Assembly (NCBI GenBank): GCA_035934535.1
Contig: DASYXS010000075.1
Location: 1 to 64,000, forward strand
Reading direction: 5' to 3'
From: DASSJF01 sp035934535
GTDB lineage: Bacteria; Sysuimicrobiota; Sysuimicrobiia; Sysuimicrobiales; Segetimicrobiaceae
DNA length: 64,000 nt
Below the pieces are notes generated by a model. The model saw only the letters and a program-made list of their open reading frames with translations, was not told the origin of the DNA and searched no databases. Both the position numbers and the translations under genes were made by a program. Shown in pieces: positions 44,959-52,664 of the stretch (position 1 is the stretch's first letter; the number at the start of each line of letters is the position of its first letter).

Positions 44959-46521
44959 CTAGCGGCCGGTGCGCGCGAGCAGCTCCACCCAGCCGCGCAT
45001 CAGCGCCTTGCCCTTGGCGATCTGCTCGGCGTTGAAGAACCGGTCGAGGCTCACCCTCTGAATGGGATAGACCGGGCGCTGGAAATCCTTCTCGTAGCCG
45101 AACGGCACGGTGGCGTCGATCGCCATGCCGCCCTCGAACCGGGTATTCATCGCCGTCCACTGACGGTCCCCCGCGGTGAGCCGCTCCTCGGGCATGAACG
45201 TCTGGCCGGCCCCGCCCGGCACGGGGTTCAGGATGTCGGCCCTCGGGTTCACGCGCGTGGTCAGGCTCCAGATGATCTCGTCCATGTTGTAGATGTCGAC
45301 GTCGTGGTCGACGGCGATGGCCAGGCGCATGCCGTGGCTCGTCGCCATGGTCGCGGCGAGGAAGTTGCGCACGTGGCCGTCGTCGGTCTTGAGGCGCTTC
45401 TTCACCTGGATGATGCAGCCGCCCCAGTCCGTCATGCAGAACGGGATGTTGACGTCCTGAACGATCCCCGGCTGCAGGCGCTCGCACAACTCGTAGATCG
45501 CGGATTCCCGCACCGTCGTGTCGATGTTGTTGCAGTCGAGCATGTGCACGCCGAGGAGGTAGAAGATCGGCTTCGTCGCGCGGCGGCGCATCGTGATGCC
45601 CGTGACGTGAAACGTCGGCGCGCGGTAGGCCTTGCCCATATACCCGGCCCATTCCGGGTGAAACGGGAACCGGCCCTGCGTGTCGGACGCCTCGGCTTCG
45701 GCGGTCTCGTACCGCTTGTCGCGGGGATGGAGGAGACCCTCCAGGACGAGCTCGCAGTCGGCGACGGCCCACGCGTCGCAGGTGCGGGCCTTGACGATCC
45801 GGACGGGGGCCCCCTGGGCCGCCCCGGCCGCGCCCAGCTCGTCGCCGCCGCGCGGCAGAATGACGTAGTCGAAGCCGCCGCCGGCGATCAGGGTGCACGC
45901 CGGCGGCAGCCCGAAGCACATCGTGAGCGGGATCGGCCGGTCGTCATGGTAGTGCTCGGTGATGACCTGCCACATGTGCGACCCCGGCGCCGACTGGAAG
46001 GTGCAGACGTTGCCCCAGCGGGCGTTCATCCGGTTGTAGCCGATGTGGCTGCCGCCGTGGAAGTAGGGGCCCACCACCACGCTGTTGCCGCTCCCGATCG
46101 TCCGCTCGGACTCAAGTTCCGTGTGGCGGATCGCGATCACGTGCGTGTTGACCTCGAGGTCGTCGGTGATGACCTCTTCCTGGCAGGGCGCCTCGCCCTG
46201 CGGGATTTCGACCGGCGGGATCGGATGGGTGAGCGCGTGGGCCAGGCGGTGCGTCCGCTCCACCGGCGAGGTCCACCCGAACATGCGGTCCACGATGCCC
46301 ATGTTGGCGAACAGGTTGGTGACGGCCTGGGCGGCGGGATACCCCTTCACGTTCTTGAACAGCAGCGGATAGCTGCCGTCCAGATGCTTCTGCACCCCGG
46401 TCACCTCGAGGTCGGGGTCGACCGGGACGTCACTCTCGAGAAGTAGTCCCTCCTGCCGCAGCCACTCCAGCGTGCCGCGCAGCGACAGAATGCCGCGCTC
46501 CAGCTTCACCTGCGTCGCCAT
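44959..46521 (-). CDS. UbiD-family protein, copy 2, with divergent active-site motif
   Basis: 520 residues, clearly UbiD-like (YFHGGSHIGYNRMNARWGNV, VDHDVDIYNMDEIIWSLTTRVNPRADI). The catalytic motif of copies 1 and 3 (EGPFGE) is replaced by TQGRFPFHPEWAGYMG: the first Glu position is Gln282, and the next acidic residue, Glu290, is eight rather than five residues on. A distinct UbiD subgroup or an altered reaction is likely. Between the NicO and CaiB genes in operon B. Prenylated FMN would have to come from the ubiX at 21254. Confidence 0.88.
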   Translation of the reverse strand: MATQVKLERGILSLRGTLEWLRQEGLLLESDVPVDPDLEVTGVQKHLDGSYPLLFKNVKGYPAAQAVTNLFANMGIVDRMFGWTSPVERTHRLAHALTHPIPPVEIPQGEAPCQEEVITDDLEVNTHVIAIRHTELESERTIGSGNSVVVGPYFHGGSHIGYNRMNARWGNVCTFQSAPGSHMWQVITEHYHDDRPIPLTMCFGLPPACTLIAGGGFDYVILPRGGDELGAAGAAQGAPVRIVKARTCDAWAVADCELVLEGLLHPRDKRYETAEAEASDTQGRFPFHPEWAGYMGKAYRAPTFHVTGITMRRRATKPIFYLLGVHMLDCNNIDTTVRESAIYELCERLQPGIVQDVNIPFCMTDWGGCIIQVKKRLKTDDGHVRNFLAATMATSHGMRLAIAVDHDVDIYNMDEIIWSLTTRVNPRADILNPVPGGAGQTFMPEERLTAGDRQWTAMNTRFEGGMAIDATVPFGYEKDFQRPVYPIQRVSLDRFFNAEQIAKGKALMRGWVELLARTGR

Positions 46522-46559
46522 GCCCTGCCTCCTCCCGTGGTCGCCTCGGCCGGCGACGG

Positions 46560-47789
46560 TTACTCGATCACGCCGTCGGCCGCGAGCCCGGCGATCTCCT
46601 CGTCTCCGAAGCCCAGGATGTCGCGGTACACCGCTACGTTATGCTCGCCGAGCAGCGGGCTCCGATACAACGCCGCCGGCGTCTCCGACAAGATGAACGG
46701 CGGTGCTTCGTAGTAGAATCGGCCGAGTTCGGGGTGTTCCAAGTCGCACCAGACCTGCCGGTGACGCAGCTGCGGATCGCTGAACAGGTCGGACAGCCGG
46801 TTGACGACCCCGGCGCGCACCCCGGCTGCTTGGAGCGTCTCCATGACATCCCGGGCCCCATGGCGCGCGGTCCATTCGGCGACCAGGGCGTCGAGCGCGC
46901 TCTCGTTCGCCTTGCGCGCCGCGAGGGTCGCGAACCGTTCGTCGGCCGCCCAGGCCGGGCGGCCCGCCGCGGCGCAGAACGCCCGCCACTCCTCCTCGGA
47001 CCGTACGGCGATCACGCACCACCGGTCCGTGCCGCGGCACGGGTAGGCGCCGTGCGGCGCCGCGTGCGGGCTGCGGTTGCCCATCCGTGTCACGACGCGC
47101 CCGTTGACCCCGTACTCGAGCAGCGCGGGGGCGATGAACTGCAGGCCGCACTCGTACTGGGACAGGTCGATGTGCTGGCCCTCTCCCGTACGCCGGCGGT
47201 GGTCGAGCGCGGCCAGCACCGCGACGAGGCCGAAGCCGACCGCCACGAAGTCGATGTACGGGCCGAACAGCAGCATCGGGTCGCCGTCCGGCTCGCCGGC
47301 CAGAAACGTAAAACCGCTCTGGGACGTGAGCTGCGAGCCGAATCCTCGCTGAGCCGCCTTCGGCCCGGTCTGGCCCATGTTGCACGAGCTGAGGTAGACG
47401 ACCCCCGAATTGACCCGCCGGACGGCCTCGTAGCTCAGTCCGTTTCGCGCCATCACGCCGGGAACGAAGTTCTCGATCAGCACGTCGGCCCAGGCGGCGA
47501 GCCGGTTGGCGACCGCGAGCGCGCGCGGGTGCTTCAAGTTCAACGTGACGCCGAGCTTGCTGTCGTTGAAGAGCGCGAACGTCCCGGTCCGGTTCAATCC
47601 GGGCACGTTGTCCTTGTAGGGGGGATAGTGGACCCGGAAGCCGTCGGGGCGCGAGCGCGACTCCACCCGGACGACCGTGGCGCCGTGCTCGCCGAGATGC
47701 TTGCCGACGGTGGGTCCCGCGGCGAACCCCCCGAACTCCACGACGTGGAGATCCGCGAGGGCCGAGGCGGCGGGACGGCCGCCGCTCAA
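46560..47789 (-). CDS. CaiB/BaiF family (class III) CoA-transferase, copy 1
   Basis: 409 residues. LADLHVVEFGGFAAGPTVGKHLGEHGATVVRVE, DSKLGVTLNLKHPRALAVANRLAAWADVLIENFVPGVMAR and GEGQHIDLSQYECGL are family segments; the Asp in HIDLS is the conserved family acid. TTG 47789 overlaps the stop of copy 2 (TTGA), and GGGAG lies 9 bases upstream. Moves CoA between carboxylic acids; probably activates the acid handled by operon B, possibly as a heteromer with copy 2. Confidence 0.9.
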   Translation of the reverse strand: MSGGRPAASALADLHVVEFGGFAAGPTVGKHLGEHGATVVRVESRSRPDGFRVHYPPYKDNVPGLNRTGTFALFNDSKLGVTLNLKHPRALAVANRLAAWADVLIENFVPGVMARNGLSYEAVRRVNSGVVYLSSCNMGQTGPKAAQRGFGSQLTSQSGFTFLAGEPDGDPMLLFGPYIDFVAVGFGLVAVLAALDHRRRTGEGQHIDLSQYECGLQFIAPALLEYGVNGRVVTRMGNRSPHAAPHGAYPCRGTDRWCVIAVRSEEEWRAFCAAAGRPAWAADERFATLAARKANESALDALVAEWTARHGARDVMETLQAAGVRAGVVNRLSDLFSDPQLRHRQVWCDLEHPELGRFYYEAPPFILSETPAALYRSPLLGEHNVAVYRDILGFGDEEIAGLAADGVIE

Positions 47790-49078
47790 ATCACGCGCTC
47801 CCGGCGCAGCCGCCCGAGCTCGTCCGCGGACAGCTCGAGCTCTCCGCGATAGATCTCCTCGTTGTGCTCGCCGATGCCCGGCGCGCGGCGCCGGATCCGG
47901 AGCGGGGTGGCGGAAAAGCACGCGAAGGGCCCGGGGTACGTCACCGTCGCGTCGCGCTCCGGATGCTCGACCGCCTGCCAGAAGCTCCGGGCCGCCAGGT
48001 GCTCGTCGCTGCGAATGTCGTGCGCGTCGGCTACCGGATACCCGAGGATGCCGTACGCCAGCGACGCCGCGGCGAATTCCGCTTTCGTCCGCCGCCGAAG
48101 GAACTCCGCGAACGGCCGTTCCACCTCGTCGACTTCGCCCTGCGTGGCGGCGGCGACGTGGAAAGCGCTCCAGTCTTTGCGGCGCAGCCACTCCGGCGCC
48201 TCGCCGAGCGCCGTCATCCAGCGCACCATGCCCTCGTTGGACCGCTGCCCGGCCTCGCCGCCGTACAGGATGAAGTTGATGTGGCCGTCGCGGCACCGGT
48301 AGATCGCGCCCATCGCCGCCCCGCTCGTGCTGCGGCCGACGATGCGGGTGCCCCCGCGGTGCAGATCGGTGCGCCCGAGACTCCAGTAGGCCGGGGCGTT
48401 CGCCAGCGCCCACAGGAGGGCGGCCTGCGTCGAGACGTCGACGTGCTGGCCGCGGCCCGTGGCCTCGCGGGCGTGATGGGCGACGAGCGTGCCCGCCGCG
48501 GCGTGCATGCCGGCCCACATCGGCGCCTGCGGCAGCGAGACCCGCAGCGGCGGCCGGCCGGGCTCCCCGACGAGCGACATGAAGCCGCTCATCGCCGCCG
48601 CGACCAGGTCGGAGCCGTGGTATCGCGCGTAGGGGCCCGTTTGGCCAAACGGCGTGATGGACGTGACGACGATCCGCGGATTGGCCTCCCGGAGCGCGGC
48701 GTATCCGATCCCGTGCGCGTCGAGGTAGCCGGGCCGGTAGGTCTCGATCAGGAAATCCGCGCGCCGCGCCAACCGGCGCAGCAGTTCGCGGCCGCGCGCG
48801 GCGCCGATGTCGAGGGTGATCCCGCGTTTGTTGGCGTTGTAGGCGAACCACGGCAGGCCGTTCTCGGGCATGTCGCGGTAGAACGGACCGAGCCGCCGGC
48901 CGTCGTCGCCGCCCGGCGGCTCGATCTTCACCACGTCGCCGCCGAGATCGCCGAGCAGGCGCCCGCACAGCCAGCCGGGGTGGCCGGCAAGGTCGAGCAC
49001 GCGATAGGGGGCGAGCGGACCGCCGTCCGCGCCACGGGTCCGCGCCGGCCCGTTCGCGATGCGCGTGCCGGCCGTCAT
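47786..49078 (-). CDS. CaiB/BaiF family (class III) CoA-transferase, copy 2
   Basis: 430 residues. Shows YRVLDLAGHPGWLCGRLLGDLGGDVVKIEPPGGDDGR, NANKRGITLDI, ADFLIETYRPGYLDAHGI, TSITPFGQTGPYARYHGSDLVAAAMSGFM and ATGRGQHVDVSTQAALL. Only moderately similar to copy 1, so the pair is probably two subunits or two steps rather than a recent duplication. Eight bases follow the gntR stop. Confidence 0.9.
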   Translation of the reverse strand: MTAGTRIANGPARTRGADGGPLAPYRVLDLAGHPGWLCGRLLGDLGGDVVKIEPPGGDDGRRLGPFYRDMPENGLPWFAYNANKRGITLDIGAARGRELLRRLARRADFLIETYRPGYLDAHGIGYAALREANPRIVVTSITPFGQTGPYARYHGSDLVAAAMSGFMSLVGEPGRPPLRVSLPQAPMWAGMHAAAGTLVAHHAREATGRGQHVDVSTQAALLWALANAPAYWSLGRTDLHRGGTRIVGRSTSGAAMGAIYRCRDGHINFILYGGEAGQRSNEGMVRWMTALGEAPEWLRRKDWSAFHVAAATQGEVDEVERPFAEFLRRRTKAEFAAASLAYGILGYPVADAHDIRSDEHLAARSFWQAVEHPERDATVTYPGPFACFSATPLRIRRRAPGIGEHNEEIYRGELELSADELGRLRRERVI

Positions 49079-49086
49079 GCCGGAGC

Positions 49087-49821
49087 CTACCCGGCCGCGG
49101 GGCGGCGCTTGGTCCGTGCCGGTTTGCCGGCCCCGTCCACCCGCGCGGCGAAGTACGAGAGGTGCTCGTGCATCAGGTCTCGGGCCCGCCCGCCGTCCCG
49201 GGCGCCGATCGCTTCGAGGATGCGCTGGTGGTCCGCGATGGCCCGGTCGGCCATGTCGTCGGCCGGTAGCAGGGCGGCGAGTGCCTCGTGAAACAACGCG
49301 CGGAATGAACTCACGGCGAAGAACAGGACGGGGTTCTTCGCCGCCTCGGCCAGCGCGAGGTGAAACGCGACGCTGCTCGGGATGAAGTAGCGGTCTCCCG
49401 ACGTCCGCGCGCCGCGGGCCGCGGCGATCGCCGCCTCCATCGCCCGGAGGTCCTCCGGCGTGGCCCGCTGCGCCGCGATCGAGGCGACGTGCGGCTCCAC
49501 GAGGAGGCGGGCCTCGACGAGATCGCGGAGGGTCGCCTGTTTGAGACGCAGCATGTTGGTGAGCGACTCGCTCACCGGAGCCGCGCTCGGCCGTGCGACG
49601 AACGCTCCGCCGCGCGCGCCGACCCGGATCTGGATCAATCCCTGCGATTCCAAGACGCGCATCGCGTCCCGGACGGTGATGCGGCTGACTTTGAACTGTT
49701 CGGCGAGCTCCTTTTCGGATGGGAGCGCGTGTCCGGGCCGGAGCTCGCCCCCAAAGATCGATTCCTTGATTTGGTGGATGATGCCGTCGGACGCCCGCGT
49801 GACGCGGACGGGCTGGAACAT
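49087..49821 (-). CDS. GntR-family (FadR/FCD subgroup) transcriptional regulator
   Basis: 244 residues. N-terminal winged helix (LRPGHALPSEKELAEQFKVSRITVRDAMRVLESQGLIQIRVGARGGAFV) and a C-terminal FCD helical effector domain (LRDLVEARLLVEPHVASIAAQRATPEDL; FHLALAEAAKNPVLFFAVSSFRALFHEAL; DHQRILEAIGARDGGRARDLMHEHL). The last 15 residues are basic. ATG 49821 has GGGAGGG 9 bases upstream. First gene of operon B; its own promoter carries a GTAT-N7-ATAC palindrome. Confidence 0.92.
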   Translation of the reverse strand: MFQPVRVTRASDGIIHQIKESIFGGELRPGHALPSEKELAEQFKVSRITVRDAMRVLESQGLIQIRVGARGGAFVARPSAAPVSESLTNMLRLKQATLRDLVEARLLVEPHVASIAAQRATPEDLRAMEAAIAAARGARTSGDRYFIPSSVAFHLALAEAAKNPVLFFAVSSFRALFHEALAALLPADDMADRAIADHQRILEAIGARDGGRARDLMHEHLSYFAARVDGAGKPARTKRRPAAG

Positions 49822-49856
49822 TGCCACCGGCCCTCCCGAGGGTCTCCCGCTGCTAA

Positions 49857-49875
49857 ATGTATGATATTTATACGT
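49857..49875. promoter_or_regulatory. Candidate GntR operator
   Basis: Palindrome GTAT (49859-49862), 7-base spacer, ATAC (49870-49873), overlapping the -10 element of the gntR promoter, the normal place for autorepression. The half-site TGTATGAT recurs on the minus strand at 52581-52574 upstream of the cupin-eutA genes. Confidence 0.55.
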
Positions 49876-49896
49876 TTCGCCGGAAGCACCTGTCAA
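49867..49896 (-). promoter_or_regulatory. Sigma-70-type promoter of operon B
   Basis: Minus strand: -35 TTGACA (49896-49891), 18-base spacer, -10 TATAAA (49872-49867). Predicted start near 49860 leaves about 40 bases before the gntR ATG. Confidence 0.7.
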
Positions 49897-49949
49897 CCGG
49901 GACGGCCGTTCGGGCGCCGGCCCCGGTTTGGCCCGCCCCAATGTGTTTT

Positions 49950-51431
49950 CTAATGGAAGACGAGGCTCTTGACGACGACCGGTACGACCTGCTGTTCGGG
50001 CATGAGACTGCCGATATCGACGTAGTCGAACTCCCGCAGCGCGACTTGATCGATGCAGATCACGGGACTTCGGAGGCCGCACTCGTCCCGCAGGATCCGC
50101 CCGATCAGGCCCGCGACGTCGGCGTCGATCACCACAAAGAGGGGGTTCCCGGCTGCTACGGTTTCGGGAAGCGCCGCGACGATGCCGGTGCACAGCGCGG
50201 AGAGCGCCGAGTACTCCGGCCCGTGGTGCCAGTGGACGGCGAGGGCGAACCGGTCCCGTCCGTCGGCCAGGTCGAGGCGGCGAAGCCCGCGGCGGACCGC
50301 CTCGGCCACCCGATCGGGCGACGGTCCGTCGAGTCCGCGCACCGCCGCGACCGGGACGTTGCGGACCGGAAGGACGCCCGTGTCCGACAGGAAGATCGTA
50401 TTGCCGCTCACCTGCACCGTGTACTGCGACGCGCCGATGCACGTCGCTCGAATGCGCTCCGTGGGATTGAGGACGACGCGATCGCGGCAGCGCGCCGCGA
50501 GCGCCCGCGCGAGCCGCGGCCCGAGGTCGCCGAACTCCGCGGTCTCGCAGCCGTAGATGTACTCGGCCACGCCGCCGGAGAACACGAGATGCGTGAACGG
50601 CCCGGTGCCGCGCAGCCGCTCCGTGATCCACAGCCCGTCGTCGCCGTTGAGCTCGTACTGCCCGGCGACGACGCGGGCGATCAGATCGGCCATGCGCCCC
50701 GCGACCGCATCGAGCGCCTCCGCCGGCAGCCGGACACCGACCTCCGCACGGGCGCCGGCGGCGGCGGCCAGCGCGCGCCCGCGCTCTTCCACCCGCTCGA
50801 GCGTTCCGTCGGGCCGCCAGGCGATCAGGCGCGCGCCCACGTGGATGGCCGCGGTCTCCTGCACGGCGCCCTTCCGGCAGACCGCGAACTTCGTCGTGCC
50901 GCCGCCGATGTCCACGTTCAGGATGGTCGGGTGCTGCGGCTCCCGTGACAGGGCGGCCGCACCGGAACCGTGCGCCGCGAGCAGGCTCTCGAGATGCGGC
51001 CCGGCCGTCGCGCAGACGAACTTGCCCGCGTCGGCCGAGAACAGATCGATGATCGGCCCCGCGTTCTCTTTCATCGCGGCCTCGCCGGTCGTGATCACGG
51101 CGCCCGAATCGATGTCGGACCGCGCGATGCCCGCCTCCCGGTACGCCTCGTCGATGAAGCCGGCGATGCGGGCCGTGTCGATCTGCGACGGCGACGCGTA
51201 CGGGGTCAGGGTGACGCGCGACCGGAACGACACGTCCCGTTTGACGACCTGATACCGGCTCGACAGGTAGCGGCCCTGGCGCGTCAGGACCAGCTCGGAG
51301 AAGACGAGATGGGACGTCGAGGACCCGATGTCGATCCCGGCGCTGCGCAGCTTGATGTGCTCGCCGACGTAGACCGCCGGATCGGCGTCGCCCCCGAGGT
51401 GGATGTGCTCGTTGTCGTCCTCGTGCCCCAT
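49950..51431 (-). CDS. eutA: EutA-like ATPase (ethanolamine ammonia-lyase reactivase family), orphan
   Basis: 493 residues, ASKHA-type ATPase. SAGIDIGSSTSHLVFSELVL is the phosphate-1 loop, followed by RDVSFRSRVTLTPYASPSQID, GAVITTGEAAMKENA, LNVDIGGGTTKFAVCRKGAV and VFSGGVAEYIYG, all recognisable EutA segments. EutA releases damaged cobalamin from ethanolamine ammonia-lyase, but eutB and eutC are absent here. It follows a bicupin gene 6 bases away in one operon. It may reactivate another B12 enzyme or have a new client. Confidence 0.8.
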   Translation of the reverse strand: MGHEDDNEHIHLGGDADPAVYVGEHIKLRSAGIDIGSSTSHLVFSELVLTRQGRYLSSRYQVVKRDVSFRSRVTLTPYASPSQIDTARIAGFIDEAYREAGIARSDIDSGAVITTGEAAMKENAGPIIDLFSADAGKFVCATAGPHLESLLAAHGSGAAALSREPQHPTILNVDIGGGTTKFAVCRKGAVQETAAIHVGARLIAWRPDGTLERVEERGRALAAAAGARAEVGVRLPAEALDAVAGRMADLIARVVAGQYELNGDDGLWITERLRGTGPFTHLVFSGGVAEYIYGCETAEFGDLGPRLARALAARCRDRVVLNPTERIRATCIGASQYTVQVSGNTIFLSDTGVLPVRNVPVAAVRGLDGPSPDRVAEAVRRGLRRLDLADGRDRFALAVHWHHGPEYSALSALCTGIVAALPETVAAGNPLFVVIDADVAGLIGRILRDECGLRSPVICIDQVALREFDYVDIGSLMPEQQVVPVVVKSLVFH

Positions 51432-51437
51432 CGGGGA

Positions 51438-52538
51438 CTACACTTTCACCGAAAAGCCGTCCATCTTCACCGGCACGCCGCGCGTCCCGCAGCGATCGGC
51501 GAACATCCGCTGGATGCGCGGGTCCTGATCCTCGTACTCGATCTGGTTGCCGCCGTCTTTCTTGCTCTTGTCCACGCCCTGGATGTCGAGGTAGCGCGCC
51601 ACCTTCCACTTCGCCCCGCCCCAGCGGATGGCGAGGTAGCGGGCCGGGGTCGGCCCGGTGTTGAAGTGCTGGTGCCACCACAAGCCCGGCGGCACGAACA
51701 TCGTGCCGGGGTGCCACGGAATGTCGGTGAGGTTCGGTTCGCCCTCCGGCCACATCACCGAAAACCCTTCGCCCTCGAGGATGATCACGTGCGCGCCGGG
51801 GCCGTGCCGGTGGGCCTTCTTGTACGTGCCGACCGGAAACTCCGAGACGTGGGCGCACAGCGTGTTGTTCGCGAACTCGAACATCACGTTTTTACCGCCG
51901 GCCCCGCGCTCCGCCCACTCGTGAAGCTTGAAGCGGTTGACGTCCGCGACGAAGTTCGTGTCCCAGACGCGCCCGGGATGCAGCGTGCCTTCGCCGCCGA
52001 AGTACCCCGCCCGGCCGTCGAAGCGGTCGAGAAAGTCGAACGGGCAGTTGAAGAGGAATTCCGTGTTGTGAATGAGGTTCATCATCATTGGGGCCGTCGT
52101 CACGGCGAGCAGGCGCGCGGGCTCGCGGCCCGCGCCGTTGAGCAGCCGGTGGGAGCAGTTGAGCGGAATCGAGAAGAGGCTGCCGGCCTGCCACTCAAAG
52201 GCCTGCTTGGACCCGCTCTCGTTCCAGACCTCGCAGCCGCCGCGGCCGTCCACGACGTAAAAGAACTCTTCGAACAGATGCCGTTCGGCGGCGGAGGCCC
52301 CCCCCGGCGGCAGCTCGAGGATATACCCGTTGTTGGTGTCTTCCGTGCCCATGAGCCGGAGGTACGCGCCGCGCGCGTCGAGTCGGGGCCACGGCGCCAC
52401 GGCCACTTCACGGAGATCGGGAACCGCGGCGCCGGTCAGGACGGGGATGCCCTCGGACTCGAGCCACCGCTCGTACGCGCTCTTGCGCCATTCTTGAGGG
52501 AGACGGTCCTCCTGCGCTATTCTCGGTTCGCCGGCCAA
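51438..52538 (-). CDS. Two-domain cupin protein, third copy (next to eutA-like gene)
   Basis: 366 residues. Domain 1 has ERHLFEEFFYVVDGRGGCEVW and NCSHRLLNG; domain 2 has KAHRHGPGAHVIILEGEGFSVMW, WHPGTMFVPPGLWWHQHFNTGP and IRWGG. The metal ligand pattern is best kept in domain 2. TTG 52538 is supported by GGAGGG 7 bases upstream. Divergent from ubiD copy 3, as bicupins flank ubiD copy 1. Related in layout to the cupin at 21907. Function unknown. Confidence 0.83.
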   Translation of the reverse strand: MAGEPRIAQEDRLPQEWRKSAYERWLESEGIPVLTGAAVPDLREVAVAPWPRLDARGAYLRLMGTEDTNNGYILELPPGGASAAERHLFEEFFYVVDGRGGCEVWNESGSKQAFEWQAGSLFSIPLNCSHRLLNGAGREPARLLAVTTAPMMMNLIHNTEFLFNCPFDFLDRFDGRAGYFGGEGTLHPGRVWDTNFVADVNRFKLHEWAERGAGGKNVMFEFANNTLCAHVSEFPVGTYKKAHRHGPGAHVIILEGEGFSVMWPEGEPNLTDIPWHPGTMFVPPGLWWHQHFNTGPTPARYLAIRWGGAKWKVARYLDIQGVDKSKKDGGNQIEYEDQDPRIQRMFADRCGTRGVPVKMDGFSVKV

Positions 52539-52572
52539 TTCGTATCCCTCCCGATCTGTCTGTCGCTGGGTT

Positions 52573-52582
52573 CATCATACAA
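52573..52582 (-). promoter_or_regulatory. Putative -10 element and GntR half-site upstream of bicupin-eutA
   Basis: Minus strand TTGTATGATG. TATGAT (52579-52574) matches a -10 element at five of six bases, and TGTATGAT repeats the half-site found in the gntR promoter. No clear -35 was seen. Confidence 0.4.
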
Positions 52583-52664
52583 CGCGTCGTCCCTGGAAGA
52601 AAGGTTCCATCCGCCGGACGGTGAAAACACGGCGAGGTATCGGAAGGCGGACGGGAGGACGGCG

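Noticed and set aside
50970..52664. Long in-frame extension upstream of ubiD copy 3
   Set aside because: Runs antisense to the eutA-like and bicupin genes. ATG 52665 with a good ribosome site matches the family N-terminus.
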